45,040 bases of DNA from Moraxellaceae bacterium (GCA_025363155.1 JANYEL010000143.1:1-45040); one strand, 5' to 3'; numbered from the stretch's first letter, positions 8,770-17,557 are shown. Notes: generated from the sequence alone by a model not told the origin. Program-made: numbers and translations.

Positions 8770-9639
8770 ATGAATCTTTCAGAATCGTTATTAAACCGTA
8801 TCGAAAAATTGGTAGAGCAAGCGCGCCATGCCTTGCCACCATTACCTATCGCTCCTGATTTCACGGCCCCTGCATTTATTTGGCAGAACAAAAGTTTGAT
8901 TCCAGTATTTGCTAAGCAACCCGTTGGATTGAATGATTTATTAGGCATTGATCGGCAAAAAGAACGAGTGACGCAAAATACCAAGCAATTCCTCGCGGGA
9001 TTTCCTGCCAATGATGTTTTGCTCACTGGTGCACGCGGAACAGGGAAATCGTCACTTATTCGTGCGTTACTGAATGATTATCAGACAGATGGCTTGCGGG
9101 TGATCGAAGTTGCACGCGACGATTTGGTGCATCTGCCTCAAATTCGTGCACTGATAAGTGACCGTCCTGAAAAATTCATCGTCTATTGCGACGATTTAGC
9201 GTTTAACGGCGAAGATGAGAATTATCGTGCGTTGAAGAGTGCATTAGATGGTTCAGTGCAATCGAATTCTGGCAATGTCCTGATTTATGCCACAAGTAAT
9301 CGTCGTCATTTGCTGCCTGAGTTTATGCATGAAAATCTGCCTGTGACACGAACTGACGCGGCTTTTAGTGGCGAAATCCATCCGCAAGAATCAGTTGAAG
9401 AGAAGGTATCTTTATCGGATCGTTTTGGTTTGTGGTTGGCGTTTCATCCGATGGATCAGGAGACTTATTTGGAAATTGTGACGCATTGGTTGTCTAAGCA
9501 GGATATTGGGTTAGATGACGAGGCGCGCAGAGAGGCGCTCAAATGGTCGTTGACACGTGGACAGCGTTCTGGGCGGACTGCGGCGCAGTTTGCAAGGCAT
9601 TGGTCTGGGTTGAAGATGTTGGCGGCGAGCGTGATGTAA
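8770..9639 (+). CDS. DUF815 family AAA ATPase
   Basis: The 289-residue protein matches DUF815 (COG2607), a family of AAA+ ATPases of unknown role. It has Walker A GARGTGKSS (residues 87-95), Walker B FIVYCDD ending at D141-D142, and the sensor-like YATSNRRHLLPE segment typical of the family. Just before Walker A comes LLGIDRQKERVTQNTKQFL, another hallmark. No membrane segment or signal is seen, so it is cytoplasmic. It is divergent from the nitrate reductase gene, with 275 bases between them, and nothing else suggests a functional link. The ATG at 8770 is the first start; the ribosome binding site is weak. Confidence 0.85.
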   Translation: MNLSESLLNRIEKLVEQARHALPPLPIAPDFTAPAFIWQNKSLIPVFAKQPVGLNDLLGIDRQKERVTQNTKQFLAGFPANDVLLTGARGTGKSSLIRALLNDYQTDGLRVIEVARDDLVHLPQIRALISDRPEKFIVYCDDLAFNGEDENYRALKSALDGSVQSNSGNVLIYATSNRRHLLPEFMHENLPVTRTDAAFSGEIHPQESVEEKVSLSDRFGLWLAFHPMDQETYLEIVTHWLSKQDIGLDDEARREALKWSLTRGQRSGRTAAQFARHWSGLKMLAASVM

Positions 9640-9758
9640 TCGATTTTCTTCAGTTCCTTAAGCTTCCATCTCAAAAATTTGTGTAAATACGTTAGCGTCA
9701 TTTTTGCATAGTTTGTTGTTTTAGTTATATCTAGTGAATCACTGAAGGTGTATATAGA

Positions 9759-9789
9759 GATATGACCTGAAACGGAGATAGGTCATATC
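9759..9789. promoter_or_regulatory. Perfect 10-bp dyad upstream of the broken hydrolase gene
   Basis: GATATGACCT (9759-9768) and AGGTCATATC (9780-9789) are perfect inverted repeats separated by 11 bases. There is no T-tract, so it is not a standard terminator. The 21-base centre-to-centre spacing, two helical turns, would suit a dimeric regulator. The element is 52 bases before the hydrolase start codon. No regulator gene is adjacent. Confidence 0.45.
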
Positions 9790-9840
9790 GAATCTCAATA
9801 ATCTTCAAGAAATAATTCTTAAGAAAATTGGAGTAAGGTC

Positions 9841-10539
9841 ATGAGTAATAAACCGACAGTTATTTTGGTGCATGGTTTTTGGGGCGATGCAGCACATTGA
9901 AGCAAAGTGATCGTAGAGCTTGCAAGAAAGGGCTATACATCTATTTGTGCTGTTGAGCTTCCTTTGACTTCACTTGCGGACGATGCTGAGCGTACGCGTA
10001 AGATGATTGCTCAACAAAAAGGTTCAGTATTATTGGTAGGCCACTCGTATGGTGGTGCTGTGATCACCGAAGCAGGGGATCAACCTAATGTGATTGGGCT
10101 GGTCTATATTGCTGCATTTGCACCAGATTCTGGCGAGAGTCCTGGAGGAATCACTCAGGAACATGTGCCTGTGGCGGCTCCAAATCTTGCACCTGATAGT
10201 GATGGCTATTTATGGGTTAAACCAGAGTTATTTCATATGAGTTTTTGTCAGGATTTAACTGTGGAAGAGGGGCTTGTCATGAGTGTAACGCAAAAAGCTC
10301 CTCTTGCAAGCACATTCGGCGATAGTGTTACCGATCCAGCTTGGAAAAAGAAACCATCTTGGTATCAGATATCGAGCGAAGATCGGATGATCGCTCCAGA
10401 AAACCAACAAAGGATGTCTGCGCGAATGCAAGCTAGAAAAGTGATTACTTTGGCATCTAGCCATGCTTCTTTAGCTTCAAGACCAGTTGAAGTTGCAGCA
10501 CTGATTGATGAGGCGGCAACTGAGTTAATGAAATCTTAG
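9841..10539 (+). pseudogene. Alpha/beta hydrolase interrupted by an in-frame TGA
   Basis: An ATG at 9841, with GGAG seven bases upstream, opens a typical small alpha/beta hydrolase: TVILVHGFWGDAAH, then TGA at 9898-9900, then SKVIVELARKGY in the same frame to a stop at 10537-10539 (232 codons before the final stop). The TGA falls where relatives usually have Trp (AAHW), so TGG to TGA is the likely change. The rest is intact: nucleophile motif GHSYGG, an acid in SSEDRM and His in SSHASL. Starting at the GTG at 9907 would lose the first strand and the oxyanion-hole HGF, so that product is unlikely to work. The family includes esterases and EstC-like enzymes. A sequencing error or strain polymorphism is possible. 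Confidence 0.8.
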
Positions 10540-10577
10540 AATACGTTGGTATTAGTTATTGTGAAATAATAATTCAG

Positions 10578-10610
10578 TTCGGGCACCCACAAGGGGAGCC
10601 CCTACGGTAG
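10578..10610. repeat. Short GC-rich repeat-like element
   Basis: TCGGGCACCCACAAGGGGAG followed by CCCCTACGGTAGG is an imperfect palindrome resembling the short 'GGGC...GCCCCTACG' repeats scattered in Acinetobacter intergenic DNA. It lies between the convergent hydrolase and ybiB genes. There is only one copy in this window. Confidence 0.5.
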
Positions 10611-10615
10611 GATTC

Positions 10616-11629
10616 TTAACGCAATCGGTCATCCCACATCTTTTGCGCCATTAACATCGCTTCACTCATCGTTTCCGCTTTCTTCAACGCAACCAACGTC
10701 AGCGCAAGCGTTCCAAAAACCGCTTTTTCGCCATACTCATGCTTGGTTTTGCCTTGCCAAACAGCGACAAACTCATTTAAATCAAATGATTCTTCAACAT
10801 CGCTACGCGATTCATTGAGCATTTCCCATTCCGTTTCGTAGCTCTCGCCATCTTTAATGCCTAAGACCAAAGTACGCGCATCAGGATTACGCTCAAATTC
10901 ACCACCTTCACCTTTAATCACTGCTGCGTTTTGATAGTCCAAACGAATTGCAGTGTGCTGATGTGAAGTGCGATAAGCAGGGTGGAAAATGGCTTGAAGG
11001 GTCACAGTGGCATTAAATGGATTGATCAATCGCGCCAACGTATGCACAGGAGAACGCAAGCCCATGACATTACGCAAGTCGATCATTTCACTGAGTTTAG
11101 GTGATAGAACAGAGAGGGGGAGAAACGCAAAATGATGCTCATCTAATGCCTGAGCAACTTCATCAGCGGATTGGCAAGGGTTAAAGCCAAGTACGGGCAA
11201 TACATCTTCGGTGTATAAACGATTAATGGTATGACCCGCCGCGCCATGCATGAATACGCGTACACCCGATTTTGCCAAGGTCAAAGCTGCGAGCAAAAAC
11301 CACGGATAATGGCGGCGTTTACCTGCATAACTTGACCAATCTAAATCGACTTTAAGATCAGGCAGCGTTAAACGATCGCGCGTAGCCGTGACAAAACCTG
11401 CTAACTCATCGACAGATTCTTCTTTAACACGCAACAGCATCAAGAATGCACCGAGTTGCGCATCTAAAACTTCACCATCCAGAATCTGCCCAAATGCATC
11501 GAGCGCTTCTTCATATGTCAGTGAGCGACTGCCGCGTTTACCTTTGCCTAAAATTCGCACGTATTTTGCAAATGGATGTTCAATATCTTTATATTGATTG
11601 GTTTGGGGGCGAGGTCTGATTGTGCTCAT
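10616..11629 (-). CDS. ybiB: YbiB/TrpD2 family protein (glycosyltransferase family 3 fold)
   Basis: A 337-residue homologue of anthranilate phosphoribosyltransferase that belongs to the YbiB/TrpD2 branch. Known members bind nucleic acids without strong specificity and lack proven TrpD activity. The N-terminal helical domain (SRSLTYEEALDAFGQILDGE, LGAFLMLLRVKEES) and the central GHTINRLYTEDVLPVLGF and MIDLRNVMGLRSPVHTLARL segments are characteristic. It is cytoplasmic. It is convergent with the hydrolase pseudogene and divergent from the acyl-CoA dehydrogenase gene. The ATG at 11627-11629 is chosen as the first Met in the frame. Confidence 0.82.
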   Translation of the reverse strand: MSTIRPRPQTNQYKDIEHPFAKYVRILGKGKRGSRSLTYEEALDAFGQILDGEVLDAQLGAFLMLLRVKEESVDELAGFVTATRDRLTLPDLKVDLDWSSYAGKRRHYPWFLLAALTLAKSGVRVFMHGAAGHTINRLYTEDVLPVLGFNPCQSADEVAQALDEHHFAFLPLSVLSPKLSEMIDLRNVMGLRSPVHTLARLINPFNATVTLQAIFHPAYRTSHQHTAIRLDYQNAAVIKGEGGEFERNPDARTLVLGIKDGESYETEWEMLNESRSDVEESFDLNEFVAVWQGKTKHEYGEKAVFGTLALTLVALKKAETMSEAMLMAQKMWDDRLR

Positions 11630-11804
11630 GACGGTATTTCATCCAATTAATAAGGCATCTCTATGTTGTAAAATAGAGCATCTGTTCTGAATCAATTTAT
11701 CAATCCATCATAGCGCGGGATTGGTTTATAATCAGTAAAAGCGTCGTACACAGTTTAAAATATTTCCAAAAAACCATTTGTTTAACCACTCTCAAGGATT
11801 TTCT

Positions 11805-12947
11805 ATGTTAGCTCATGATGCTGATCTTGAACTGTTTCGCGATAATTTCCGCCGTTTTTTGGCTGATCATATTGAACCGTATTATGCAGGTTGGGAAAAA
11901 GCAGGCATTATGCCGCGCGAAGTTTGGAACCAGCTTGGTGAGAATGGCTACCTTTGTGTAGACATGCCAGAAGAATACGGTGGCTACGGAGTACCAACAA
12001 ACTATTCGTTGATGCTGGTTGAAGAAGCGTCACGTGCAGGTTATGGCTCATTGTCGACAGGTATTTCAGTACATTCTGAAATCACTGCGCCATACGTTTT
12101 GCATATCGGCAGTGAAGAACAAAAGAAATATTGGATTCCTAAACTGGTCAGCGGCGAAGTCGTTGGCGGTATTGGCATGACTGAGCCAGGTGCAGGTTCT
12201 GACTTACAAGCAATGCGTACCAGTGCGATATTGAATGGCGATCATTATGTATTAAACGGTTCAAAAACCTTTATTTCTAATGGTCAACATGCTGGTCTAA
12301 TCATTCTAGCTGCAAAAACAGACCCAACTGCGCGTGCAAAAGGTGTGTCTTTGTTGCTCGTTGATACAACGCTCGAAGGATTCACAAAAGGCACGAATTT
12401 AGACAAAATTGGTTTGCATAGCCAAGATACCTCCGAGTTGTTCTTTGATAATGTCAAAGTTCCTAAAGATCAATTACTCGGTGTTGCAGGACAAGGTTTT
12501 GCTTATTTAATGCAAGAACTGCCACGTGAACGTCTAGGTATTGCAGTGACTGCTTTAGGTGCGATTTGGGGTTCATTGGATGTCACAATTAAGTATGTCA
12601 ATGAACGCCAAGCGTTCGGACAAGCAATCGGCAAAATGCAGAACACACGATTCACCTTGGCTCAAGCGAAGATTGATGCGCTAGCTGCTGATGCGTTTAT
12701 TCGTAATTGTATTGAGCTATATATGGAAGGTAAGTTGGACGTACCAACTGCTGCTGCGGTTAAGGCGTATTCATCCGATGTTCAATGTAAAGTTGCGGAT
12801 AACTTGCTGCAAATGTTTGGTGGCTACGGCTATATGAGCGAATACCCAATTTCTCGTTTCTACGTCGATTCGCGTGTTCAACGTATCTACGGCGGCACGA
12901 ACGAGATCATGAAAGAAGTTGTTGCGCGTGATATTTTAGGTCGTTGA
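11805..12947 (+). CDS. Acyl-CoA dehydrogenase, long-chain type
   Basis: A 380-residue FAD enzyme that oxidises acyl-CoA to trans-2-enoyl-CoA. The N-terminal helical domain is followed by the FAD-binding signature GGIGMTEPGAGSDLQAMRTS (about residues 125-144), the TFISNGQ strand, and C-terminal helices ending YGGTNEIMKEVVARDILGR. The YEGT catalytic Glu of short- and medium-chain enzymes is Gly here; ELPRERL near residue 240 matches the place of the catalytic Glu in long-chain and isovaleryl types. The frame opens with TTG at 11778, but AAGGA six bases before the ATG at 11805 marks the real start. It stands alone, followed by a repeat and a terminator. Confidence 0.9.
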   Translation: MLAHDADLELFRDNFRRFLADHIEPYYAGWEKAGIMPREVWNQLGENGYLCVDMPEEYGGYGVPTNYSLMLVEEASRAGYGSLSTGISVHSEITAPYVLHIGSEEQKKYWIPKLVSGEVVGGIGMTEPGAGSDLQAMRTSAILNGDHYVLNGSKTFISNGQHAGLIILAAKTDPTARAKGVSLLLVDTTLEGFTKGTNLDKIGLHSQDTSELFFDNVKVPKDQLLGVAGQGFAYLMQELPRERLGIAVTALGAIWGSLDVTIKYVNERQAFGQAIGKMQNTRFTLAQAKIDALAADAFIRNCIELYMEGKLDVPTAAAVKAYSSDVQCKVADNLLQMFGGYGYMSEYPISRFYVDSRVQRIYGGTNEIMKEVVARDILGR

Positions 12948-12960
12948 TTCAAAATATAAA

Positions 12961-13025
12961 TAGCTCATTGAGCTTGTCGAAATGTGCGAGTTTAGGTTGC
13001 GTGCTTCGACAGGCTCAGCGAACTA
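12961..13025. repeat. REP-like inverted repeat, copy 2
   Basis: TGAGCTTGTCGAA (12969-12981) and TTCGACAGGCTCA (13005-13017) form the same imperfect palindrome as at 4251-4320, with a different loop. It lies between the convergent acyl-CoA dehydrogenase and pal genes. Confidence 0.75.
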
Positions 13026-13050
13026 AATGTGTTTGAGATGATTTGATTAA

Positions 13051-13081
13051 CAAAAAGCCCAGAACATATCTGGGCTTTTTG
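13051..13081. terminator. Bidirectional terminator between the acyl-CoA dehydrogenase gene and pal
   Basis: AAAAAGCCCAGA, a short loop, then TCTGGGCTTTTT: a GC-rich stem with A and T tracts on either side, so it can end the acyl-CoA dehydrogenase transcript and the Tol-Pal transcript. Confidence 0.85.
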
Positions 13082-13096
13082 TTAAGCGAAAATCGA

Positions 13097-13663
13097 TTAT
13101 TTGTTTGGATCGAGTTTGTCATAACCGATTTCTACACGGCGGTTTTCAGCCCATCCAGCTTCGTCATGCGCTTCGTTCACTGGTTTTTCTTTACCATAGC
13201 TAACAACATCGATTTGGTCAGCACGTGCACCATTGGTCACGAGGTAAGTTTGTACTGATTTTGCACGGCGTTCGCCGAGTGCCATATTGTATTCACGTGT
13301 ACCACGTTCATCAGTATGACCTGTCAAAACAGCGTGTGCAGCACCGTTGCTTGCAAGGTAGCTTGCATGTGCATTCAAGATTGCAAAGTCACTTTGCGCA
13401 ATGTCACTGCTGTCGAGGTCAAAGTGAACAACACGCGCTAGCAATGCACGACGTACTGCATCTTGTGGCCCGCCGTTGCCATTTAAGCCGTTACCGTTTA
13501 ATTCGCCGTTTGCACCTAAACCACTGGTGTTTGCGCCGCCTTCAACATTTCCGCCTACCAGCCCTGAAGCATTGCCATTTTTAGCAACAGGTTTAGAAGT
13601 ACAACCTGTGATAGCGAAGGTTGCCAATAATGCGGTTACTGCAAGAATCGAGATGTTTTTCAT
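13097..13663 (-). CDS. pal: Peptidoglycan-associated lipoprotein Pal
   Basis: A 188-residue outer-membrane lipoprotein. The signal peptide ends at lipobox ITGC with Cys21 as lipidation site. A Gly/Asn-rich linker of about 50 residues (GLGANGELNGNGLNGNGG) is unusually repetitive. The OmpA-like domain (about residues 72-188) binds peptidoglycan: VHFDLDSSDI, TGHTDERGTREYNMALGERR and NRRVEIGY. Pal joins the outer membrane to the cell wall and works with TolB during constriction. It is the last gene of the Tol-Pal cluster; cpoB, which often follows, is absent. AAAGGA seven or so bases upstream supports the ATG. The 114-base gap after tolB may hold its own promoter. Confidence 0.95.
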   Translation of the reverse strand: MKNISILAVTALLATFAITGCTSKPVAKNGNASGLVGGNVEGGANTSGLGANGELNGNGLNGNGGPQDAVRRALLARVVHFDLDSSDIAQSDFAILNAHASYLASNGAAHAVLTGHTDERGTREYNMALGERRAKSVQTYLVTNGARADQIDVVSYGKEKPVNEAHDEAGWAENRRVEIGYDKLDPNK

Positions 13664-13777
13664 ACTAAATTTCCTTTGATTTTGAAAGCCAATGTCTGTT
13701 TTATAAGACCATAATTACAATAGAACAAATGTGTTTGACGCTGATTTTAAACAACTCAAAGTGCTCGTAAATCTGAA

Positions 13778-15064
13778 TTAATTGCTCGGTGCCCATGATG
13801 CTTCGCGGACTTCGCCAGTTTGACTTGGCAAACGCATTCTAAAGCGTCCATCAATTGAGGTAATTGACAACAAGCCACGACCAGCTTCGCGTGTTGCATA
13901 GACAATCATTTGTCCATTTGGTGAAAAACTTGGTGATTCATCCAATGGTGTTTGAGTCAAAATTGACAAGATGCCCGAGTTTAAATCTTGAATAGCGATT
14001 TGGAAGTTTTGTCCACTTTGACGATGAACTAAAGCCAAAGTCTGACCATCTCTGCTAATGCTACCACGTGCATTAAAGCTGCCTTTAAAGGTCAAACGGC
14101 GTGAGCTACCATCTTCTAAATTATAACGATAAATTTGCGGTGAGCCGCCACGATCGGAGGTGAAAATAAAGCTTTTACCATCGGGTGCGTAGCGTGCTTC
14201 GGTATCTATAGCACTGTCATTCGTGAGTCTGCGTAGCTGTTTTGTTGCCAAGTTCATTTCATAGATATCCGGTTCACCATCCTTAGAAGTGGTGAACAGC
14301 ATGCGTTGACCATCTGGTGAAAAACTTGGTGCACCATTCAAACCTTTATACTGTGCAAGGATCTCACGACTGCCTGAAGCAAGGTCTTGCAAGTAGATTG
14401 CTGGGCGACCTGTTTCAAAGGAAACGTAGGCAATTTTTTTGCCATCGGGTGCCCAAGTTGGGGAGAGCAGTGGCTCTTTTGATGAAAGCACTGTACGAGG
14501 TTGTTGACCATCGGTATCCGCAACTTGCAGGGTGTAAACACGTCCGCCATTTACTTTATCGAGCAACACATAAGCAATACGCCCCGAAAAGTCGCCTTTA
14601 ATGCCTGTTAATGCTTGATAAATTTTGTCAGCAATCAAATGTGCCGCAGCGCGCATACGATTTGCTGGAACATTGATTGTTTCACCCAAAATCCGCGTGT
14701 TTTTCTGAATATCAACTAATTCATATTGAACGACAAAACCATTGCCTGATTGGCGAACTTGACCAACGACGACATAAGGAATTTGAGCGTTTTGCCAAAC
14801 GGATGGGTTGATTTCTCCGCTCGTGGTCGGCATCGCAGGTAGATTCGCGCTACTTGCAAATTTGCCTGAGCGTTGTAAGTCGCTTTGGATAATCGGTTGT
14901 AACGTCGAATCAGATGCAAATGGCACAATCGCAATTTGCGGTGCTTGATCAGGCGCTTTCACAATCTCAAGTTGCAATTCGGCATGGCTCGCACCGATTG
15001 GCAACAAGCAAAACATCGCAAGTGATAATGCACTGGTTTTCAGGAACTGTACTCGGCTGTGCAT
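13778..15064 (-). CDS. tolB: Tol-Pal system periplasmic protein TolB
   Basis: A 428-residue periplasmic protein. From the ATG at 15062-15064 it has a clear signal peptide (FLKTSALSLAMFCLLPIGASHA), an N-terminal alpha/beta domain, then a six-bladed beta-propeller with repeated WSPDG-type motifs (LSPTWAPDGKKIAYVSFETG, SFSPDGQRMLFTTSKDGEPD, RYAPDGKSFIFTSDRGG). It shuttles between Pal and TolA. The frame extends to an ATG at 15116-15118, but that start has no ribosome binding site, overlaps the end of tolA and would bury the signal peptide; GGAG about eight bases before 15064 decides the start. It follows tolA by 50 bases. Confidence 0.94.
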   Translation of the reverse strand: MHSRVQFLKTSALSLAMFCLLPIGASHAELQLEIVKAPDQAPQIAIVPFASDSTLQPIIQSDLQRSGKFASSANLPAMPTTSGEINPSVWQNAQIPYVVVGQVRQSGNGFVVQYELVDIQKNTRILGETINVPANRMRAAAHLIADKIYQALTGIKGDFSGRIAYVLLDKVNGGRVYTLQVADTDGQQPRTVLSSKEPLLSPTWAPDGKKIAYVSFETGRPAIYLQDLASGSREILAQYKGLNGAPSFSPDGQRMLFTTSKDGEPDIYEMNLATKQLRRLTNDSAIDTEARYAPDGKSFIFTSDRGGSPQIYRYNLEDGSSRRLTFKGSFNARGSISRDGQTLALVHRQSGQNFQIAIQDLNSGILSILTQTPLDESPSFSPNGQMIVYATREAGRGLLSITSIDGRFRMRLPSQTGEVREASWAPSN

Positions 15065-15114
15065 GGGTTTTACTCCAAGGTGAATATTTGAGAAATGACT
15101 TAATTTAAAATTCT

Positions 15115-16356
15115 TCATGGTGCTTTAAACGTAATGATTAATGGATTTACTTGTCTGAATGTGTCTGAATCATCGGGTACAGGTAGTCCGCTGTGACCGC
15201 TAAGTGCTTTGATGCTGGCATTAAAATCATCACTGTCACTTGGATTGATAATGACAACACTCGCAATTGAACCATCCGCGCTGAGCGTGATTCGTGCAGT
15301 TGCTTTTAAACCAGAGCTTCCACTAGGAACGCGCCATGCGTTTTTAATTCGCGACTCAATTTGAGCTTTATATTTACCAATGCTGTTTGCCTTTGCATTC
15401 GCAGCCACTTGGCTTTTCAAATTACCCAGTTCGGCATCATCATTACCCAGTGACTGAGTTAATCGACGTTTCGCATCAGCTGCGGATTTAGCCGCTGAGA
15501 GTTTGTCGGCTTTTTCTTGGGCAGCTTTAGCTGCTTTTGCATCATTTGTGGTTTGTTCTTTTACAGCTTTCGCTTTTGCTTCTTTGTCTGCTTTTTCCTG
15601 CGCAAGTTTTACATCTTTTATCGCGCGTTCTTTCACAGCTTTAGCATTGTCGGTCGCTTCTTTTACTGCGAGTTTCTTAGCATCTTCGGCTTGTTTCTTT
15701 TCTTGCAAACGAGTTTTAGCTTTTTCGTCAGCGACTTTCGCTTCTTTCTCAGCAGTTTCCTTAGCACGTTTTACGTCGAGCTCTTTTGCACGCTTCGCAT
15801 CAAGTTCGGCTTTGATTTTTTCAGCGTTTAGTTTCTCTACTTCTTTTGCCTTTTTGAGCGCGTACTTTTGCTCTGTTTCAACTTGTTTTTGCTTAACGGC
15901 GGCTTCTTTAACCACTTGCTGTTTCTCTAATTCAGCTTGTGCTTTTGCCTGCTCACGTTTCTGTTGTTTAGCTTCAGCGACAGCTTGCAGTTTCTGAGCT
16001 TCAGCTAATGCTTCTGCTTTTTGTGCCGCTGCGGCGGCAACTTCAGTAGCATGGCGTTCGGCTTCTTCACGCTTGTTCACTTGCTGTTCTTGAGGCTTTT
16101 CCTTTGCAGGAGGTAACGCTTGTTTCGCAGCACTTGATGATGATTCTGAAGTGCTTTGTGTCGATGGTGGCGGAATAATCACGGCTTTAATATGTTTAGG
16201 GACGGGCAGTGGCTTGATGTCTTGTCCAAACCAAATAAACGCAACCAAAATTACAATGTGCAGCACAATCGTAATCGCAAGCGGAACCTGTTCTAGGCGA
16301 CGCGGTTTTGGCATCCCATGCGGGTGTCTTGGTGAAATTGCGTTGATTGAGTTCAC
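15115..16356 (-). CDS. tolA: Cell envelope integrity protein TolA
   Basis: A 413-residue inner-membrane protein. One membrane helix near residues 25-44 (VPLAITIVLHIVILVAFIWFG) anchors it; then comes a long Lys/Ala/Glu-rich helix (about 70-305, with repeats such as AKEVEKLNAEK and DAKRAKE) that spans the periplasm; the C-terminal domain (about 315-413, KYKAQIESRIKNAWRVP) contacts TolB and Pal. Energised by TolQR, it pulls on the outer-membrane partner. The start at 16354-16356 is GTG with no good ribosome binding site; an in-frame ATG at 16312-16314 would still leave the membrane helix intact and could be the true start. There is an 82-base gap after tolR. Confidence 0.9.
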   Translation of the reverse strand: MNSINAISPRHPHGMPKPRRLEQVPLAITIVLHIVILVAFIWFGQDIKPLPVPKHIKAVIIPPPSTQSTSESSSSAAKQALPPAKEKPQEQQVNKREEAERHATEVAAAAAQKAEALAEAQKLQAVAEAKQQKREQAKAQAELEKQQVVKEAAVKQKQVETEQKYALKKAKEVEKLNAEKIKAELDAKRAKELDVKRAKETAEKEAKVADEKAKTRLQEKKQAEDAKKLAVKEATDNAKAVKERAIKDVKLAQEKADKEAKAKAVKEQTTNDAKAAKAAQEKADKLSAAKSAADAKRRLTQSLGNDDAELGNLKSQVAANAKANSIGKYKAQIESRIKNAWRVPSGSSGLKATARITLSADGSIASVVIINPSDSDDFNASIKALSGHSGLPVPDDSDTFRQVNPLIITFKAP

Positions 16357-16438
16357 GGTTTTGGTATCAACATTAAATAAATTAAATCCATGATTTTAAT
16401 TACTAGTTTTCATTGCTAAAAAGTGGCTATTACAATAT

Positions 16439-16891
16439 TTACTTACGTGGTGTCGTTGACGGTGGCTCAGTCATTAAACCCACCTGCGGTAAACCACTTG
16501 ACTGCAATGTCGCCATTAACGTCACCACGTCGCCATAAGGCACTTGTTTTGAACCATTGACGAGTACTAAAAGCTGTGGGTTTTTCGTCAGTGCTTGGGT
16601 CAGTTCATCATGTAGCCCATCTTGCGTGACGCTATGATCTTTACCTTCACCAAAACGCACAGATAGTTTGCCATTGGCTTCAACAGTTACAATCGCAGGC
16701 GGCTCTTTAGAGCTGGATAATGGATCACTGACCGCTTTCGGTAAATCGACCGTAAGACCTGCCGTAATCATTGGCGTGGTCACCATGAAAATAACCAACA
16801 GCACCAACATCACGTCAATATAAGGCACAACGTTCATATCGCTTTTCAGCGGTTTTTTTGCCCGTGTAAATGGGCTGCCTGTCAGTGACAT
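16439..16891 (-). CDS. tolR: Tol-Pal system protein TolR
   Basis: A 150-residue ExbD/TolR family protein. It has one membrane helix after a short cytoplasmic start, with the conserved proton-path Asp in NVVPYIDVMLVLLVIFMVTT (D26), and a periplasmic domain that binds peptidoglycan and forms a dimer. With TolQ it converts the proton-motive force into TolA movement. Its start follows the tolQ stop with no gap, so translation is probably coupled. Confidence 0.95.
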   Translation of the reverse strand: MSLTGSPFTRAKKPLKSDMNVVPYIDVMLVLLVIFMVTTPMITAGLTVDLPKAVSDPLSSSKEPPAIVTVEANGKLSVRFGEGKDHSVTQDGLHDELTQALTKNPQLLVLVNGSKQVPYGDVVTLMATLQSSGLPQVGLMTEPPSTTPRK

Positions 16892-17557
16892 TTAGCTCGC
16901 CTCACGTTGCAGTAAACCCGTTAACTCTTCAGCAAACAGAATGCGTTGTTGATACACCGCTTCACTCTTTGCACTGTAACGGTTGAAAGCGAGAACCGCT
17001 GGAATCGCGGCAAACAGACCAATTGCAGTGGCAATCAATGCTTCTGCAATCCCTGGAGCAACAGCCGCCAAACTTGCTTGCTGAACTTGTGACAAGCCCA
17101 TAAACGCATTCATGATGCCCCACACTGTACCGAGCAAACCGATATAAGGTGATACAGAACCGATACTTGCAAGCAAAGGTAAACCTTGTTCCAGCGGAGT
17201 TTGCTGACGTGATAATGAAACGCGTAACATTCTTTCTGTGCCCGCTAAACGCTCTTCGCGACTTACACCTTTTTGGCGCAGTTTGACGAACTCTGAGAAA
17301 CCTTCATAGAAGATTGCCTCATGACCACGTTTAGTTGGGTTGATTTGTGCGTTTTGGAACAGTGTTTTTAGCTCTGCACCAGACCAAAAGACTTGTTCAA
17401 AGTGCTGATCTTCTTTGCTAATTTTTTTATTCAAAATCTCAAGTTTGGCAATGAGATACCAGCCATAGATCGAGGCAGCAAAGAGGATGAGCATGACAAA
17501 CTTAACAACAGCACTCGCATGAACAATTAAATCAATAAAACTTAAAGATGGAGTCAT
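16892..17557 (-). CDS. tolQ: Tol-Pal system protein TolQ
   Basis: A 221-residue MotA/TolQ/ExbB family inner-membrane protein with three membrane helices: one near the N-terminus (VVKFVMLILFAASIYGWYLI) and two later (GSVSPYIGLLGTVWGIMNAF and PGIAEALIATAIGLFAAIPA). The GLLGTVWGIM motif is the family signature. A TolQ pentamer encloses the TolR dimer as a proton-driven motor. The ATG is separated from ybgC by 99 bases, which may hold a promoter or weak ribosome site. Confidence 0.95.
   Translation of the reverse strand: MTPSLSFIDLIVHASAVVKFVMLILFAASIYGWYLIAKLEILNKKISKEDQHFEQVFWSGAELKTLFQNAQINPTKRGHEAIFYEGFSEFVKLRQKGVSREERLAGTERMLRVSLSRQQTPLEQGLPLLASIGSVSPYIGLLGTVWGIMNAFMGLSQVQQASLAAVAPGIAEALIATAIGLFAAIPAVLAFNRYSAKSEAVYQQRILFAEELTGLLQREAS

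Noticed and set aside
15500-15970. DNA-level repeats within tolA
   Set aside because: The similarity is explained by low-complexity Ala/Lys/Glu coding and has no fixed unit.
15503-15997. Long plus-strand frame rich in Ser, Phe, Cys and Ala
   Set aside because: It is the antisense shadow of the repetitive Lys/Ala/Glu helix of tolA; its composition follows directly from that.
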